Source of the DNA: WHSW01 sp963777775
GTDB taxonomy: Bacteria > Actinomycetota > Thermoleophilia > Solirubrobacterales > 70-9
Direction: 5' to 3'
NCBI GenBank assembly: GCA_963777775.1
Contig: CAVZRL010000005.1
Span: 620,001-684,000 of the forward strand
Length of the DNA stretch: 64,000 bases
Part shown: positions 24,532-33,468 of the stretch, in pieces
Position numbering within the stretch: position 1 is the stretch's first letter
How the letters are laid out: the number at the start of each line of letters is the position of its first letter
Position numbers and translations under genes: made by a program
Notes under the pieces: generated by a model
Told to the model about the DNA's origin: nothing
Seen by the model: the letters and a program-made list of their open reading frames with translations, nothing else
Databases searched by the model: none

Positions 24532-25173
24532 GTGACGAATATCCGCAGTAAGCCTGAGAGCACTCCGCGCCGGCGGCGCAGCGACGGCGAGCGAAGCCGG
24601 AACGCGATTCTGCGTGAAGCCGGGCAGCTCGCCACAGTCGAGGGCATCAGCGGGCTGTCGATCGGCCGGCTGGCAGAGGCCGTGGGGATGAGCAAGAGCG
24701 GGCTCTTCGCCCACTTCGGCTCCAAGGAGGAGCTTCAGGTCGCGACCATCGAGATGGCGCGCGCCGAGTTCATCGAACGGGTGATCGAGCCAGCCTCGGT
24801 TGCCCCCACCGGGCTCGAGCGAGTGCGGCAGCTCGGCGAGAGCTTCCTGCGGTATGTCGAAGACGGCGTCTACCCGGGCGGCTGCTTTTTCGTGTCGGTC
24901 GCCGCCGAGATGGCTATGCGACCAGGCCCGGTGCGTGACGGCGCGGTTGAGGTCGTGGACGAATTTTCTCGGCAGCTCGAGAGAGCCGTTCGCGACGCCC
25001 AAGCCGAGGGCGCGATCGACCCTTCGGAGGATGCCGAGCAGCTCGCCTTCGAACTCGGCGCCTACCTGTCACTCGCCAACGCGCAGTTCGCGATCAGCCA
25101 GGAATCGGCACCAATTGACCGGGCTCGCCGCGCGCTCGAACGCCGGCTCACGGCAGCGGCTCTCTCCGCGTAA
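24532..25173 (+). CDS. TetR/AcrR-family regulator of the MMPL transporter
   Basis: A TetR repressor of about 213 residues. The helix-turn-helix is at the N-terminus (ISGLSIGRLAEAVGMSKSGL then FAHFGSKEELQVAT) and the C-terminal helices form the ligand domain (VYPGGCFFVSVAAEMA resembles the YPGGCF-type TetR C-terminal domain). Several in-frame GTG codons exist at 24511, 24526 and 24532. The last is used because AAGG sits 5 bases upstream and 24511 lies inside the operator. It is divergent from the MMPL gene it presumably represses. Confidence 0.9.
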   Translation: MTNIRSKPESTPRRRRSDGERSRNAILREAGQLATVEGISGLSIGRLAEAVGMSKSGLFAHFGSKEELQVATIEMARAEFIERVIEPASVAPTGLERVRQLGESFLRYVEDGVYPGGCFFVSVAAEMAMRPGPVRDGAVEVVDEFSRQLERAVRDAQAEGAIDPSEDAEQLAFELGAYLSLANAQFAISQESAPIDRARRALERRLTAAALSA

Positions 25174-25176
25174 CCG

Positions 25177-25488
25177 TCAGCCGACCTGGCCCGCTTGCTC
25201 GACGCTGAGGAGCGCCACCTCGTAGCGCTCTACCGAAGCCGTCTCCCCAGGCCCCGTGACCTGCTGGCGAACTCGAGTCGCCTCGTCCTCGCTTGCCTCC
25301 AGCGCATTCTCATCCTGCCACAGGGAGATCACGACAACCGTTCCACGCTCGCGGTCGACGAGAAACACGGCGCCCTTCATTCCCTCTGTCTGACCGAACT
25401 CTGTCGGCAGGACGCCCTTCTTGGCTTGGAGGTTCTCGTCGATGGTCTCGACGGCCCCGCCCTCATACCGCGTTAGGCGAGCATGCAT
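25177..25488 (-). CDS. ABM-like dimeric alpha-beta barrel protein
   Basis: A 103-residue protein resembling the antibiotic-biosynthesis-monooxygenase (ABM) fold: MHARLTRYEGG at the start, EGMKGAVFLVDRERGTVVVI in the middle strand and SLWQDENALEASEDEATRVR as the second helix. Small ABM-like proteins act as cofactor-free monooxygenases or stress proteins, and the specific reaction is unknown. It converges on the TetR gene with a 3-bp gap. Confidence 0.8.
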   Translation of the reverse strand: MHARLTRYEGGAVETIDENLQAKKGVLPTEFGQTEGMKGAVFLVDRERGTVVVISLWQDENALEASEDEATRVRQQVTGPGETASVERYEVALLSVEQAGQVG

Positions 25489-25589
25489 TTGAATCTCCCT
25501 CCGTCACGATCTTCTCGGGCATCCACCCTATCCAGCGACCCCTCGTGGGGACAGCTCGGCGCGGGGCGATGCCCGGATCTCGGCCGTGC

Positions 25590-26525
25590 TCAGCGCACGA
25601 TTAGCGGGCGCACGTTCGTCGCCAAGCGCTCGATTTGACCCGGCTCATCTCCGAGCGGCCAGAAGAGGACCCGCTCGCAGCCGACCGCGGCATAGCGAGA
25701 GAGCAGCTCCGCGCAATGCTCGGCAGAACCGATGCAGACGCGGGATCGAAGCTGGTCGGGGTCGCGCTTCAGCACCGGGGCGAGCAGGTCGGTCAGCATC
25801 AAGTCGGCTTGCACGGGATCCTCGGTAACCCAGGTCCACATGGTCACCAGCGAGTTCGGGAATCGCTCCGCGCTGCGGCCGCACTTCTCCAGCTCTCTGC
25901 CGAGGAGCTCGCGGGCGGCCGCGAACATCTCCGGGGTCGTGTTGTAGGCAGAGGCGAGCCAGCCGTCCGCGAGCCGAGCAACCCTGCGCAGGCCGGGCTC
26001 CGAGCCCCAGCTGCCGATCCACAGCGGGACGCCGCCGTGACGCCGCGGCGGCGGTGAGAGCGGCACCCGGGGGACGGGGTAGAAGCCGGCGCCCCGTTCC
26101 GGGGCGGGCTCGCCCCGGAGCAGCGTTCGCAGGACGCGCACGGCGTCCTCGAACCGCGGCCAGCGTTCGTCGAACGGCATCCCGACCGCTTGGTAGTCGA
26201 GGTGCGACGAGCCCGGGCCGACACCGGCGATCAGGCGACCGTCAGAGAGGATGTCGAGTGCCGCGATTGCCTTCGCCAGCGGCGTCGGGCCACGCAGCGA
26301 AGCGAGTGAGATCGTGGTGGCAAGCGTCATCTCCCCGGAACGCTCGACGACCGCGGCCAGCGCTGTGAGACCGTCAAGCCATGGTGTCGAGAAGACGAAG
26401 TGGTCGTTGACGGAAATCGTGTCGAAGCTGTGGTCCCGCGCCGCGTCGACCGTCGCCTGCAGTCGCTTGAGCGAGTGCCCCTCGCCCCGCCACTCCATCA
26501 GCGGCAGGTGCACTCCCAACTCCAT
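25590..26525 (-). CDS. LLM-class flavin-dependent oxidoreductase
   Basis: A 311-residue luciferase-like monooxygenase-family protein using FMN or F420. Visible parts are MELGVHLPLMEW, FDTISVNDHFVFSTPWLDGL, LATTISLASLRGPTPLAKAI, LDILSDGRLIAGVGPGSSHL, VPLWIGSWGSEPGLRRVARL and ADGWLASAYN. Actinobacterial members commonly use F420; the sequence alone does not settle it. It stands alone on the minus strand between the ABM-like and SulP genes. Confidence 0.9.
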   Translation of the reverse strand: MELGVHLPLMEWRGEGHSLKRLQATVDAARDHSFDTISVNDHFVFSTPWLDGLTALAAVVERSGEMTLATTISLASLRGPTPLAKAIAALDILSDGRLIAGVGPGSSHLDYQAVGMPFDERWPRFEDAVRVLRTLLRGEPAPERGAGFYPVPRVPLSPPPRRHGGVPLWIGSWGSEPGLRRVARLADGWLASAYNTTPEMFAAARELLGRELEKCGRSAERFPNSLVTMWTWVTEDPVQADLMLTDLLAPVLKRDPDQLRSRVCIGSAEHCAELLSRYAAVGCERVLFWPLGDEPGQIERLATNVRPLIVR

Positions 26526-26590
26526 TGCAGCGATGCTCTCACACGAGACCGCATCCGATCCCTGGCCTGCTTGGCTGCGTCAGGTCGCGG

Positions 26591-28276
26591 TCAGCGCTCT
26601 GCGACGACCCGCTTCACCGCCTCTTCGACGGTCGGATACGCGTAGTCGAGGATCGAGTCGCCTGGCGCGGTATCGAGGACATCACGAACCTGCCCGACGT
26701 CGCGGGCGATCACCATCCGGACGCCGTCGGACTGCAGCTCTCGCGCCACCTGGTCGAGCACCTCGGCGGCGGTCACATCGATGAAGGGCATCGTCTCCGC
26801 GTCGATGACGACTGCTTGAACGTCATCGCGGCGTGCCGCGCTGCGAATCTCGGCTGCGATCGGCCCGGCGTTGGCGAAGAACAGCCCGCCCTCGATCCTC
26901 AACACGGTGACGCCCTCGACGGGCCGGTTGTCCGGATGCCGATCGAGATCCGAGAAGTGACCGCTTATCCCGGGGACTCTCCCGAGTTCGGCCACCGGCG
27001 GCCGCGAGGCACGGTAGAGGAGCAGCAGGAGCGAGATCAGTACCCCGACGAACAACCCCGCCAGCGTTCCGAAAACCATCACCCCGAGCATCGCGGCGAT
27101 CGCGGCGATGAAGTCCGCCCGAGCCGCGAAGCCGTAGGCTCGGCCGAGCCGGCTCGTGTACACGCGGTAGAAATTGCGTAGCGCCGCGAGGTCGATCAGG
27201 TCGATCAAGGCGGCGATCACGATCGCCGCCAGAGTCGCCACCGGCAGGCTCTCGAAATAGCCGGTCAGAAAGAGCAGGGTGAGCATCGTCAGCCCGGCGA
27301 CGATCAGACCGACGAGCTGGGTTCGCCCGCCGGCGGTGCTGTTCACTGCTGTCTTCGAGAGGCTCCCATTGACGGCAAAGCCGCCGGAGATTCCGGCGCC
27401 GAGGTTCGCGGCGCCGAGGCCGATCAGCTCCCGGTTCGGGTCGATCTCCAGGTGCTCCCGCTGGGCGTAGATCTTCGCGGTCCCGAGGCTCTCCGCAAAG
27501 CCGACGAGCATCACTCCCAATGCTGCTGCCATCAGGCCCCCAAAGCGCTCGAGGCCGACATCGGGGAGCGCCAGCGAAGGCAGGCCTGGATCGATCGAGC
27601 CGACGATCGCCACTCCGTGGGCGCCGAGGTCGAAGAGCTCAACTGCGGCGATTCCCAGAACCACCGCCGCCAGCGGCCCCGGGATCGCCCGTGCCACCCG
27701 AGGAAGCCCGAACAGCACCGCGAGCGACCCCACCCCGACCAGCAGCGTGGCGCCATCGGTCTCATCGATACCGATCAGGAAGTCCCAGGCCCTCTCGAAG
27801 AAGTCGCCGCTGCCGGGTTCGACTCCAAACAGCTTCGGCATCTGGCCGACGATGATCGTCAGCGAGAGGCCGACGATGAAACCCTTGAGCACAGGCTCGG
27901 AGATGAAGCTCGCGAGGAAGCCAAGGCGCAGGAGGCCGGCGATCAACGCGGCGAGCCCGACGCAGATCGCGAGCGCAGCCGTGGTTGCGACGAACTGGCC
28001 TCCGTTGCCCGCGACTGCGTTCCCGACAACCGCAGCCGAAAGGGCCGCCGCGGCGGCCGATGGCCCGGTGATCAGCTGGCGAGAACTGCCGAGAGCCGCG
28101 TAGAGAATCAACGCCGCCGGCGCGGCGTAGAGACCTACGACGGGTGAGACCCCGGCGATCGTCGCGTAAGCCAGAGCCGAGGGCACAAAAACGGCCCAGA
28201 CGGTAAGCCCGGCGACCACGTCCCCGCGAGCCCAGTCGCGCTGGTACTTCTTCAGCGATGGAAACACGCGGCTCAC
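26591..28276 (-). CDS. SulP-family anion transporter with STAS domain
   Basis: A 561-residue SulP (SLC26-like) transporter. About ten to twelve membrane helices span 20-420, including the signature VVGLYAAPAALILYAALGSSRQL with ITGPSAAAAAL. A C-terminal STAS domain follows (about 435-555; VLRIEGGLFFANAGPIAAEI and AETMPFIDVTAAEVLDQVAR). Likely substrates are sulfate, bicarbonate or other anions. The start is GTG with a weak GGGTGA upstream. A second, only moderately similar SulP gene lies at 44.8 kb. Confidence 0.92.
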   Translation of the reverse strand: MSRVFPSLKKYQRDWARGDVVAGLTVWAVFVPSALAYATIAGVSPVVGLYAAPAALILYAALGSSRQLITGPSAAAAALSAAVVGNAVAGNGGQFVATTAALAICVGLAALIAGLLRLGFLASFISEPVLKGFIVGLSLTIIVGQMPKLFGVEPGSGDFFERAWDFLIGIDETDGATLLVGVGSLAVLFGLPRVARAIPGPLAAVVLGIAAVELFDLGAHGVAIVGSIDPGLPSLALPDVGLERFGGLMAAALGVMLVGFAESLGTAKIYAQREHLEIDPNRELIGLGAANLGAGISGGFAVNGSLSKTAVNSTAGGRTQLVGLIVAGLTMLTLLFLTGYFESLPVATLAAIVIAALIDLIDLAALRNFYRVYTSRLGRAYGFAARADFIAAIAAMLGVMVFGTLAGLFVGVLISLLLLLYRASRPPVAELGRVPGISGHFSDLDRHPDNRPVEGVTVLRIEGGLFFANAGPIAAEIRSAARRDDVQAVVIDAETMPFIDVTAAEVLDQVARELQSDGVRMVIARDVGQVRDVLDTAPGDSILDYAYPTVEEAVKRVVAER

Positions 28277-28326
28277 GAAGCGTCACCCGGTAGATGGGCA
28301 ACGTACTCTCAGCCGTCCGCTTTTCG

Positions 28327-28353
28327 CCTCTATGAAGAAGGGCCGGCTGTCAA
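28327..28353 (-). promoter_or_regulatory. Candidate sigma-70-type promoter for the SulP gene
   Basis: On the minus strand TTGACA (28353-28348) is followed after 15 bases by TAGAGG (28332-28327), about 50 bp upstream of the SulP GTG. The -35 box is perfect but the -10 box is weak and the spacing short, so this is tentative. Confidence 0.3.
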
Positions 28354-28384
28354 GTAGCGGGCGGGAGTTCATCCGAGTGGAGGT

Positions 28385-30880
28385 TTACCCGTGGCAACGA
28401 TTGCGGGCGACCGTCCGCGGCGAGCGCGCGCGAACCTCCACAGTCAGCACGCCGGTCCTTTGAGCGTAGTCCCAGTCGGTCCGGGCGAGTGGCTCGCCCC
28501 CGACGCTCACGCCGCAGGGGGCGAAGCTGTGCTTGAGCGTCTTCAGGGAGGCGTGGATCCGGTAGGCCCGCTTGCGGTCGCCCTGGATCCGCAGTGCCCA
28601 GCCCTGCGGCCGTTCGCGGGAGCGAATTCGCTCGTTCCAGTAGAGGCGGGTCGAGCTCTTGCCCCGCGGGAAGGCCAGCACGACAAGCTCGTCCTTGCGC
28701 TCGCCAAACGCCGTGGTCGACTTGTCGGGGTAGTCGCTCAGCGTGTCCACGTCGGCCGGCAGAAGCGGCAGCAGCGCCCCGGCTCTGGCGAGCAGCGGGA
28801 GTTCGTCGAGCGGCGCCGGCACGCTCACCTCACGCTTGCCCTTGATCAGCTTGGCCTGCTTCAGCTCCAGCGATCCGCTGCCCTGGCGGTAGACCGCCGC
28901 GCGCCAGAAGTCGACCCAGCGCCCCTTCGGCAGATATACCGAGCGCTTGGTCGCTCCGGCCTCGAGCACGGGGGCCGCGAGCAGGTTGGGCCCAAAGAGG
29001 AACTCGTCGTCGCGGTCGATCGCCTGTGGATCGTCCGGAAAGGCGAGCGCAAGGTGGCGCATGATCGGCAGGCCCGTGTGGCGGTACGCAGCGTCGGCGG
29101 CGACCAGGTAGGGGTAGAGCTGGGTCCGCAGCTTTGCGTAGCGGCGCCAATTCGCGATCTGGTCGGGATCCCAAACCTGCGGGCGCTCCACCTCGGGGAT
29201 CGCGATTCCGTCGGCCTCGGTGCGCATCACCCCCGAGACCGCCCCGAGCTGGGTCCAGCGCATCAGCATCTCCGACGTCAGTTCCTCGTTGAAAAGCGAG
29301 AAGAAGCCGCCGATGTCGGACCCCCAGGTGCTGATCCCGGAGATTCCCATGGTGAGCGCTTGGCGCACCGCCGATTGGATCCCGTCGAAGCCGAACGTCG
29401 TCGTCGGGTCGCCACCCCAGACGACCTGGGCGCAGGGAGCGGTGCCGGTCCATCCCGAGCGCTGGAAGCGAACGATCGGACGCGGAGCGGAGGCGATCGC
29501 GTCGAAGGCGGCGCAGTGGTACTCGCGCGGATACGGGTTGTGGATCACCGTCCCCGGCACGCCGGCGTTGGTCTGCGAGTCGAGCGGCGTGTACTCGCCG
29601 AAATCCTCCATCCAGCCGTCGTGGCCGTCCTCGATCGCCTCGGCCGCGACCGAGGCGAATCCCTGGCGCCCGGCGGCTGCAGTGAAGTCGAACTCGGCGA
29701 CCTCAAACGAGGTCGCGGTCGAGTACTGAAACAGGTACGGGGTCCCGAGCGCGTTCTCGATCAACCCACCCTTTGCCACTGCGTCGCTGTAGTTCGGCTC
29801 ATACGCGGTGCAGATCATCGGGTTGAGGTAGGTGGTTGCCGCCAGGCCGCGCTCGTGGATCGCCGAAGTGCGGGCGCGCTCTGCGTCGCGGACGCCCTGC
29901 TGGCTTCCGCAGGGCAGGTAGTGCAGGTACGTCTGCGCGACCGAGAACGGCGCGTCGGCCGCCTGGAGCTGGTCGAGCAACTCGAGCTGCTCGGCCGCGC
30001 CACCGACCGGCTGTACCCACGGCCCGAACACCCACGGGGCCGCCGGGCGCGGCTGGCGCCCGGTGGCGCCCGTATAGCGACGCAGGACATCGGCCGGCTC
30101 GGGCCCGGCGAAGAAGCGCATGCTCAGCGTCGGCGGCGGCGGCGCCGACGGCGGCACCGCTTCGCCGGACGGTGCATTGACCACCTCGACGCTCCAGGAG
30201 TCACCCTGGTCGAGGTCGAAGTAGGTGGTCTCGGGGTTGTCGACGAGCACCCCGTAGCCGGCGCTTGAAAGCAGCCACGGGACCGGGTAGTAGGTGGAGT
30301 CGTCGCGCGGTCGCAGGCCCCAGGGCGGGACGAAGAGCTCGATCACGGCGTATTCGTCGGGCTGATACGGACCGTCGGCGACGTAGTTCTCGACCACCGA
30401 GCCGCGCTGGTCGACCGCGTTCGAGCGCTCGCCGAAGCCCAGGTATCGCTCGTCGTCCTGGGCCAGAAAGCTGATTCCGAGCGCCTCGATCGCGGGCCCG
30501 GGGCCGATCGGCTTGGCGTCGAGCCCGATCACCCCCTCGCCGGCTGCTCGAAGGCGGAGCTCTATCCTCCTGCCGCCCGGGTCGGTGGTCGCCAACTCGG
30601 CGACATAATCGCCGCCCTTCTGGGTCGCGCTGAGCACGCGCGTGGCCCGGCTCCAGACTCCCGCGGCGCGAAAGCCGATCGTCCCCGAAGCACCTGGACC
30701 GGTGCCCGGGTCCTCAGCGAGGACCTGGCCGCCTGCCTCGGCGAGGAGCCGGAGGCCCCAGGGCTCGTTGGTGACATCGGCCCGCAACGCGCCGGCATCG
30801 GCCACCGTGGCGCCGTCCGCGGGCGTTGTCACAAGCATCGCGCCGGCCATGGCAGCCACAGCGGCCGGCCGCAGCCTCAT
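28385..30880 (-). CDS. Secreted glycoside hydrolase family 31
   Basis: An 831-residue GH31 enzyme (alpha-glucosidase/alpha-xylosidase type) with an N-terminal signal peptide (cleavage near ADG-ATV, about residue 23). The N-terminal beta-sandwich (about 30-260) carries YLGFGERSNAVDQRG. The barrel has the nucleophile Asp426 in GWMEDFGEYTP and the acid/base Asp491 in VVWGGDPTTTF. A C-terminal beta domain follows (LLAAPVLEAGATKRSVYLPK, GRWVDFW). The mature enzyme should act outside the cell on alpha-glycans. It is alone on its strand. Confidence 0.92.
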   Translation of the reverse strand: MRLRPAAVAAMAGAMLVTTPADGATVADAGALRADVTNEPWGLRLLAEAGGQVLAEDPGTGPGASGTIGFRAAGVWSRATRVLSATQKGGDYVAELATTDPGGRRIELRLRAAGEGVIGLDAKPIGPGPAIEALGISFLAQDDERYLGFGERSNAVDQRGSVVENYVADGPYQPDEYAVIELFVPPWGLRPRDDSTYYPVPWLLSSAGYGVLVDNPETTYFDLDQGDSWSVEVVNAPSGEAVPPSAPPPPTLSMRFFAGPEPADVLRRYTGATGRQPRPAAPWVFGPWVQPVGGAAEQLELLDQLQAADAPFSVAQTYLHYLPCGSQQGVRDAERARTSAIHERGLAATTYLNPMICTAYEPNYSDAVAKGGLIENALGTPYLFQYSTATSFEVAEFDFTAAAGRQGFASVAAEAIEDGHDGWMEDFGEYTPLDSQTNAGVPGTVIHNPYPREYHCAAFDAIASAPRPIVRFQRSGWTGTAPCAQVVWGGDPTTTFGFDGIQSAVRQALTMGISGISTWGSDIGGFFSLFNEELTSEMLMRWTQLGAVSGVMRTEADGIAIPEVERPQVWDPDQIANWRRYAKLRTQLYPYLVAADAAYRHTGLPIMRHLALAFPDDPQAIDRDDEFLFGPNLLAAPVLEAGATKRSVYLPKGRWVDFWRAAVYRQGSGSLELKQAKLIKGKREVSVPAPLDELPLLARAGALLPLLPADVDTLSDYPDKSTTAFGERKDELVVLAFPRGKSSTRLYWNERIRSRERPQGWALRIQGDRKRAYRIHASLKTLKHSFAPCGVSVGGEPLARTDWDYAQRTGVLTVEVRARSPRTVARNRCHG

Positions 30881-30965
30881 AGAGCTTCCGACTCCGTCAA
30901 CGCGGAGAACTCCTCTGACTGGCCAAAGGAGAAGCCGACGACCCGCATCCCGACTGCGAGTCTAA

Positions 30966-31364
30966 TCAGGCTTTGCGCTTCAGCTTGCGCCAGCCGCCGG
31001 CCCGGTTGTTGGCGATGATCTGCTCGAACATTGCCTTCAGGGCGGGGCCGTTGATGGTCTCGCCGTCGCGGACGGCAACCGTCCGGGCCGTCTCGTTCTC
31101 GTGGCCGCCGGTGATGATGCCCTCGGGATCCGGGACGATCGCACCGTCGTAAAGAAACACGTTGACGTGGTCCTTCGCCGCCAACAGGGCGCAGATGTTG
31201 CCCTCGAGGACGAAGTACGGGCGGTCGACGTATTTCACCGTCTCGGCGACCTCCGGGTCGGCGGCGTGGACCAGATCGCGGACCTCGCGGCAGACGGCCT
31301 GCTGCCAGGCGGGCAGCGCGTCGATGTACGCGTCGACCCTTGGGTCTGTCGTGGACGAGATCAC
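30966..31364 (-). CDS. DUF1801 family protein
   Basis: A 132-residue DUF1801 (YdhG-like) protein: DAYIDALPAWQQAVCREVRD at the start, ETVKYVDRPYFVLEGNICALLA in the core, a strand HVNVFLYDGA, and VRDGETINGPALKAMFEQII near the end. Function unknown; the fold is shared with iron-chaperone-like frataxin relatives. The GTG at 31364 gives the usual family length; the frame is open to 31475 but the extra residues are not conserved. A different DUF1801 gene lies at 33.1 kb. Confidence 0.8.
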   Translation of the reverse strand: MISSTTDPRVDAYIDALPAWQQAVCREVRDLVHAADPEVAETVKYVDRPYFVLEGNICALLAAKDHVNVFLYDGAIVPDPEGIITGGHENETARTVAVRDGETINGPALKAMFEQIIANNRAGGWRKLKRKA

Positions 31365-31473
31365 AAGGGATCCAAAGACTAGAACCCGCGCCTGGAACGC
31401 TTCCCCGTGGCGACGAGGAGAACCGGCCAGATCGCCCCGGGCCTCCCCGCGGGAGGGATAGAGTTGCCACGCC

Positions 31474-31947
31474 ATGGTGGCCTATCTGCCGCCTTTCCTG
31501 TTCGTGTTCTCCTGGGCTCTTGCGCTGATCGGCATCGACGCGCCAGGCACGGATTCCTCGACTCCGTTCGACGAGCTCGCGTTGCGCTGGATGCTGTTCT
31601 TCGGGATGGGCATGAGTGTCCTCGGCGGTGCCCTCACCCATACCGTGTTCGCCAGAGACACGGCGAGGGCGATCGGATGGGAGACGAGCGGCTTCCAGTA
31701 CGAGGTCGGGTTCGCGAGCCTCGGGATCGGCCTCGCGGGCATCTACGCGTCGGTCGTTGACGAGCCGAAAGCGTGGGTGGCGGCCTCGATCGCTGGTGGC
31801 CTCTTTCTGCTGCTCGCCGGCTTGAATCACGTCGTCGAGATCGTCAGGGACAAGAACTACGCGCCCGGGAACACCGCAATCCTGCTCAGCGACCTCGGCG
31901 TTCCCGCTTCACTGCTCGCGCTGTTGATCTCCACCCGAGCGGTCTAG
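31474..31947 (+). CDS. Four-helix membrane protein (DUF6790-like)
   Basis: A 157-residue membrane protein with four helices (about 3-20, 36-52, 78-95 and 105-120) and a conserved-looking loop GWETSGFQYEVGFASLGIGL. That pattern resembles DUF6790, a family of unknown function. It is followed after 9 bp by a GNAT-like gene, so the two are probably co-transcribed. Confidence 0.7.
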   Translation: MVAYLPPFLFVFSWALALIGIDAPGTDSSTPFDELALRWMLFFGMGMSVLGGALTHTVFARDTARAIGWETSGFQYEVGFASLGIGLAGIYASVVDEPKAWVAASIAGGLFLLLAGLNHVVEIVRDKNYAPGNTAILLSDLGVPASLLALLISTRAV

Positions 31948-31956
31948 GACGCAGGC

Positions 31957-32460
31957 GTGCGGGAGTTCGTCAAGAAGCTGGTGCTCCCCGACGGCTTCGA
32001 CCCGCCGCGGCGGCTCACCCACGGGGACGTCGTGGCGACCGTCCTCGGCCGCGCGGACCTCGATGACGACGTGCGCGGGATCAACGCGAGCCTCGAACTG
32101 ATTCGCCGCACGCGCGGCGGGGACTGGCCGGAGGAGGCGGTCACGCCCGAGTTCAACTACGTGGACCTCGTCTGGCACGAGTGCGAGTTCCGCGAGGGGT
32201 TCTCGTTCTCCTATGTGATCCGCAACTCCGACGGCGACTACCTCGGGTGCGCCTACCTCTATCCCATGGGGCGTCGCACCGAGCTCGGCGAAGCCCTCGT
32301 GGGCCACGACGTCGACGTCAGCTGGTGGGTGACCGCCGAGGCGTACGAGGCCGGTTACTACGAGAAGGCCTTCGAAGGCCTACGGCGCTGGGTCACCGAG
32401 GACTTCCCCTTCACCGCGCCCTATTGGTCGAACCGCGAGATCCCCGGCTCGAACGGCTGA
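31957..32460 (+). CDS. GNAT-like N-acetyltransferase-fold protein
   Basis: A 167-residue protein whose central strands (FSFSYVIRNSDGDYLGCAYL) and following helix pattern (DVDVSWWVTAEAYEAGYYEK) look like a divergent GNAT acetyltransferase lacking a clear acetyl-CoA loop. The N-terminus VKKLVLPDGFDPPRRLTHGD is typical of a small actinobacterial group. Start codon is GTG. Function is unknown; the GNAT assignment rests on the strand-and-helix pattern. Confidence 0.6.
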   Translation: MREFVKKLVLPDGFDPPRRLTHGDVVATVLGRADLDDDVRGINASLELIRRTRGGDWPEEAVTPEFNYVDLVWHECEFREGFSFSYVIRNSDGDYLGCAYLYPMGRRTELGEALVGHDVDVSWWVTAEAYEAGYYEKAFEGLRRWVTEDFPFTAPYWSNREIPGSNG

Positions 32461-32548
32461 CGAGCGCCTGACCAGCGACCGACTCTGCCGGCGCCGTACC
32501 ATGCCTACGCCCGGCCCACTTCGGCCACCCAACCGCAGGAGGCAAGCC

Positions 32549-33010
32549 ATGGTCAACCCAATTCCGGACGGCTACCCGCGCGTTTCTCCGTATCTCATCG
32601 TCGACGGCGCCGCCGCCGCGATCGACTTCTACACATCGGTGCTCGGCGCGACCGAGCGGATGCGCATGGGAGGACCCGACGACAAGGTCGGTCACGCTGA
32701 GCTCGAGATCGGCCAGTCGGTGATCATGCTCGCCGACGAGCATCCTGAGATGGACGCCCACGGCCCGAAGACCGTTGGCGGCACCCCGGTGTCGCTGCTT
32801 GTCTACGTCGAGGATGTGGACAACGTCATTGAGCGGGCGGTCGAAGCCGGCGCCGAGGTTCTCCAGCCGGTCGAAGACAAGTTCTACGGCGACCGTTCGG
32901 GAAGCTTCGAAGATCCATTTGGCCACCATTGGCACGTAGCGACGCATGTGGAGGACATCCCGCCGGATGAGATGTCAAAGCGGGCGGCGGAGGCGGGAGC
33001 CACCGGCTGA
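32549..33010 (+). CDS. VOC-family (PhnB/glyoxalase-like) protein
   Basis: A 153-residue vicinal-oxygen-chelate protein: RVSPYLIVDGAAAAIDFYTS, GHAELEIGQSVIMLADEHPE, and DRSGSFEDPFGHHWHVATHV as the C-terminal metal-site strand. It resembles the PhnB/bleomycin-resistance type. AGGAGG precedes the ATG at 32549. The last codons (KRAAEAGATG and stop) fall inside a 48-bp repeat shared with 39.2 kb, where a vestige of a second such gene seems to lie. Confidence 0.9.
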   Translation: MVNPIPDGYPRVSPYLIVDGAAAAIDFYTSVLGATERMRMGGPDDKVGHAELEIGQSVIMLADEHPEMDAHGPKTVGGTPVSLLVYVEDVDNVIERAVEAGAEVLQPVEDKFYGDRSGSFEDPFGHHWHVATHVEDIPPDEMSKRAAEAGATG

Positions 33011-33025
33011 ACCGACCTCTCGGGA
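32978..33025 (+). repeat. Direct repeat copy 2a (48 bp), over VOC stop codon
   Basis: Starts AAGCGGGCGGCGGAGGCG and matches 39206-39254 with two mismatches and one 1-base indel, same orientation. It spans the last ten codons and stop of the VOC gene plus the following CCGACCTCTCGGG. Confidence 0.85.
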
Positions 33026-33071
33026 GGTCCGTGCCCCGCGGCCCGCTGCTGGCTTGCGCGATGATCCCTGG

Positions 33072-33422
33072 GTGCCGACGATGGACGAGTACCTCGATGG
33101 CTTGCCGGCGTCGCAGCGGGCCGCACTGGAGCGCGTGCGTACTGTCGTCGCCCAGATCGCGCCGGAGGCTGAGGAGGGCGTCAGCTACGGCATACCGGCG
33201 TTCATCTACGAGGGGCGCCCGCTTCTTGGGTTCAAGGCCGCGCAGAACCACCTAAGCGTCTTCCCGTTCAGCCCGGCGGCGATCGCGAGCGCCAAGGATC
33301 GTCTCGAGGGCTTTGAGCTCTCGAAGGGAACGATCCGCTTTACGGCCGAGAACCCCGTGCCCGAGAAGGTCCTGGCGGACGTCGTTCGGGCCCGCCAGCA
33401 AGAGATCACGACAAACCGGTGA
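33072..33422 (+). CDS. DUF1801 family protein (second copy)
   Basis: A 116-residue DUF1801 protein: VDEYL-type start (MPTMDEYLDGLPASQRAALE), EGVSYGIPAFIYEGRPLLGF in the core, HLSVFPFSPAAIA and a closing VLADVVRARQQEI. This form, with GIPAF, matches the iron-chaperone-like subgroup of the family. The GTG at 33072 is chosen by comparison with the usual length; the ATG at 33081 is an alternative. Confidence 0.8.
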   Translation: MPTMDEYLDGLPASQRAALERVRTVVAQIAPEAEEGVSYGIPAFIYEGRPLLGFKAAQNHLSVFPFSPAAIASAKDRLEGFELSKGTIRFTAENPVPEKVLADVVRARQQEITTNR

Positions 33423-33468
33423 CCGCGCGGACGTCCGCGGCCACGGTCGCAGGGCCCTGATTGGCGAC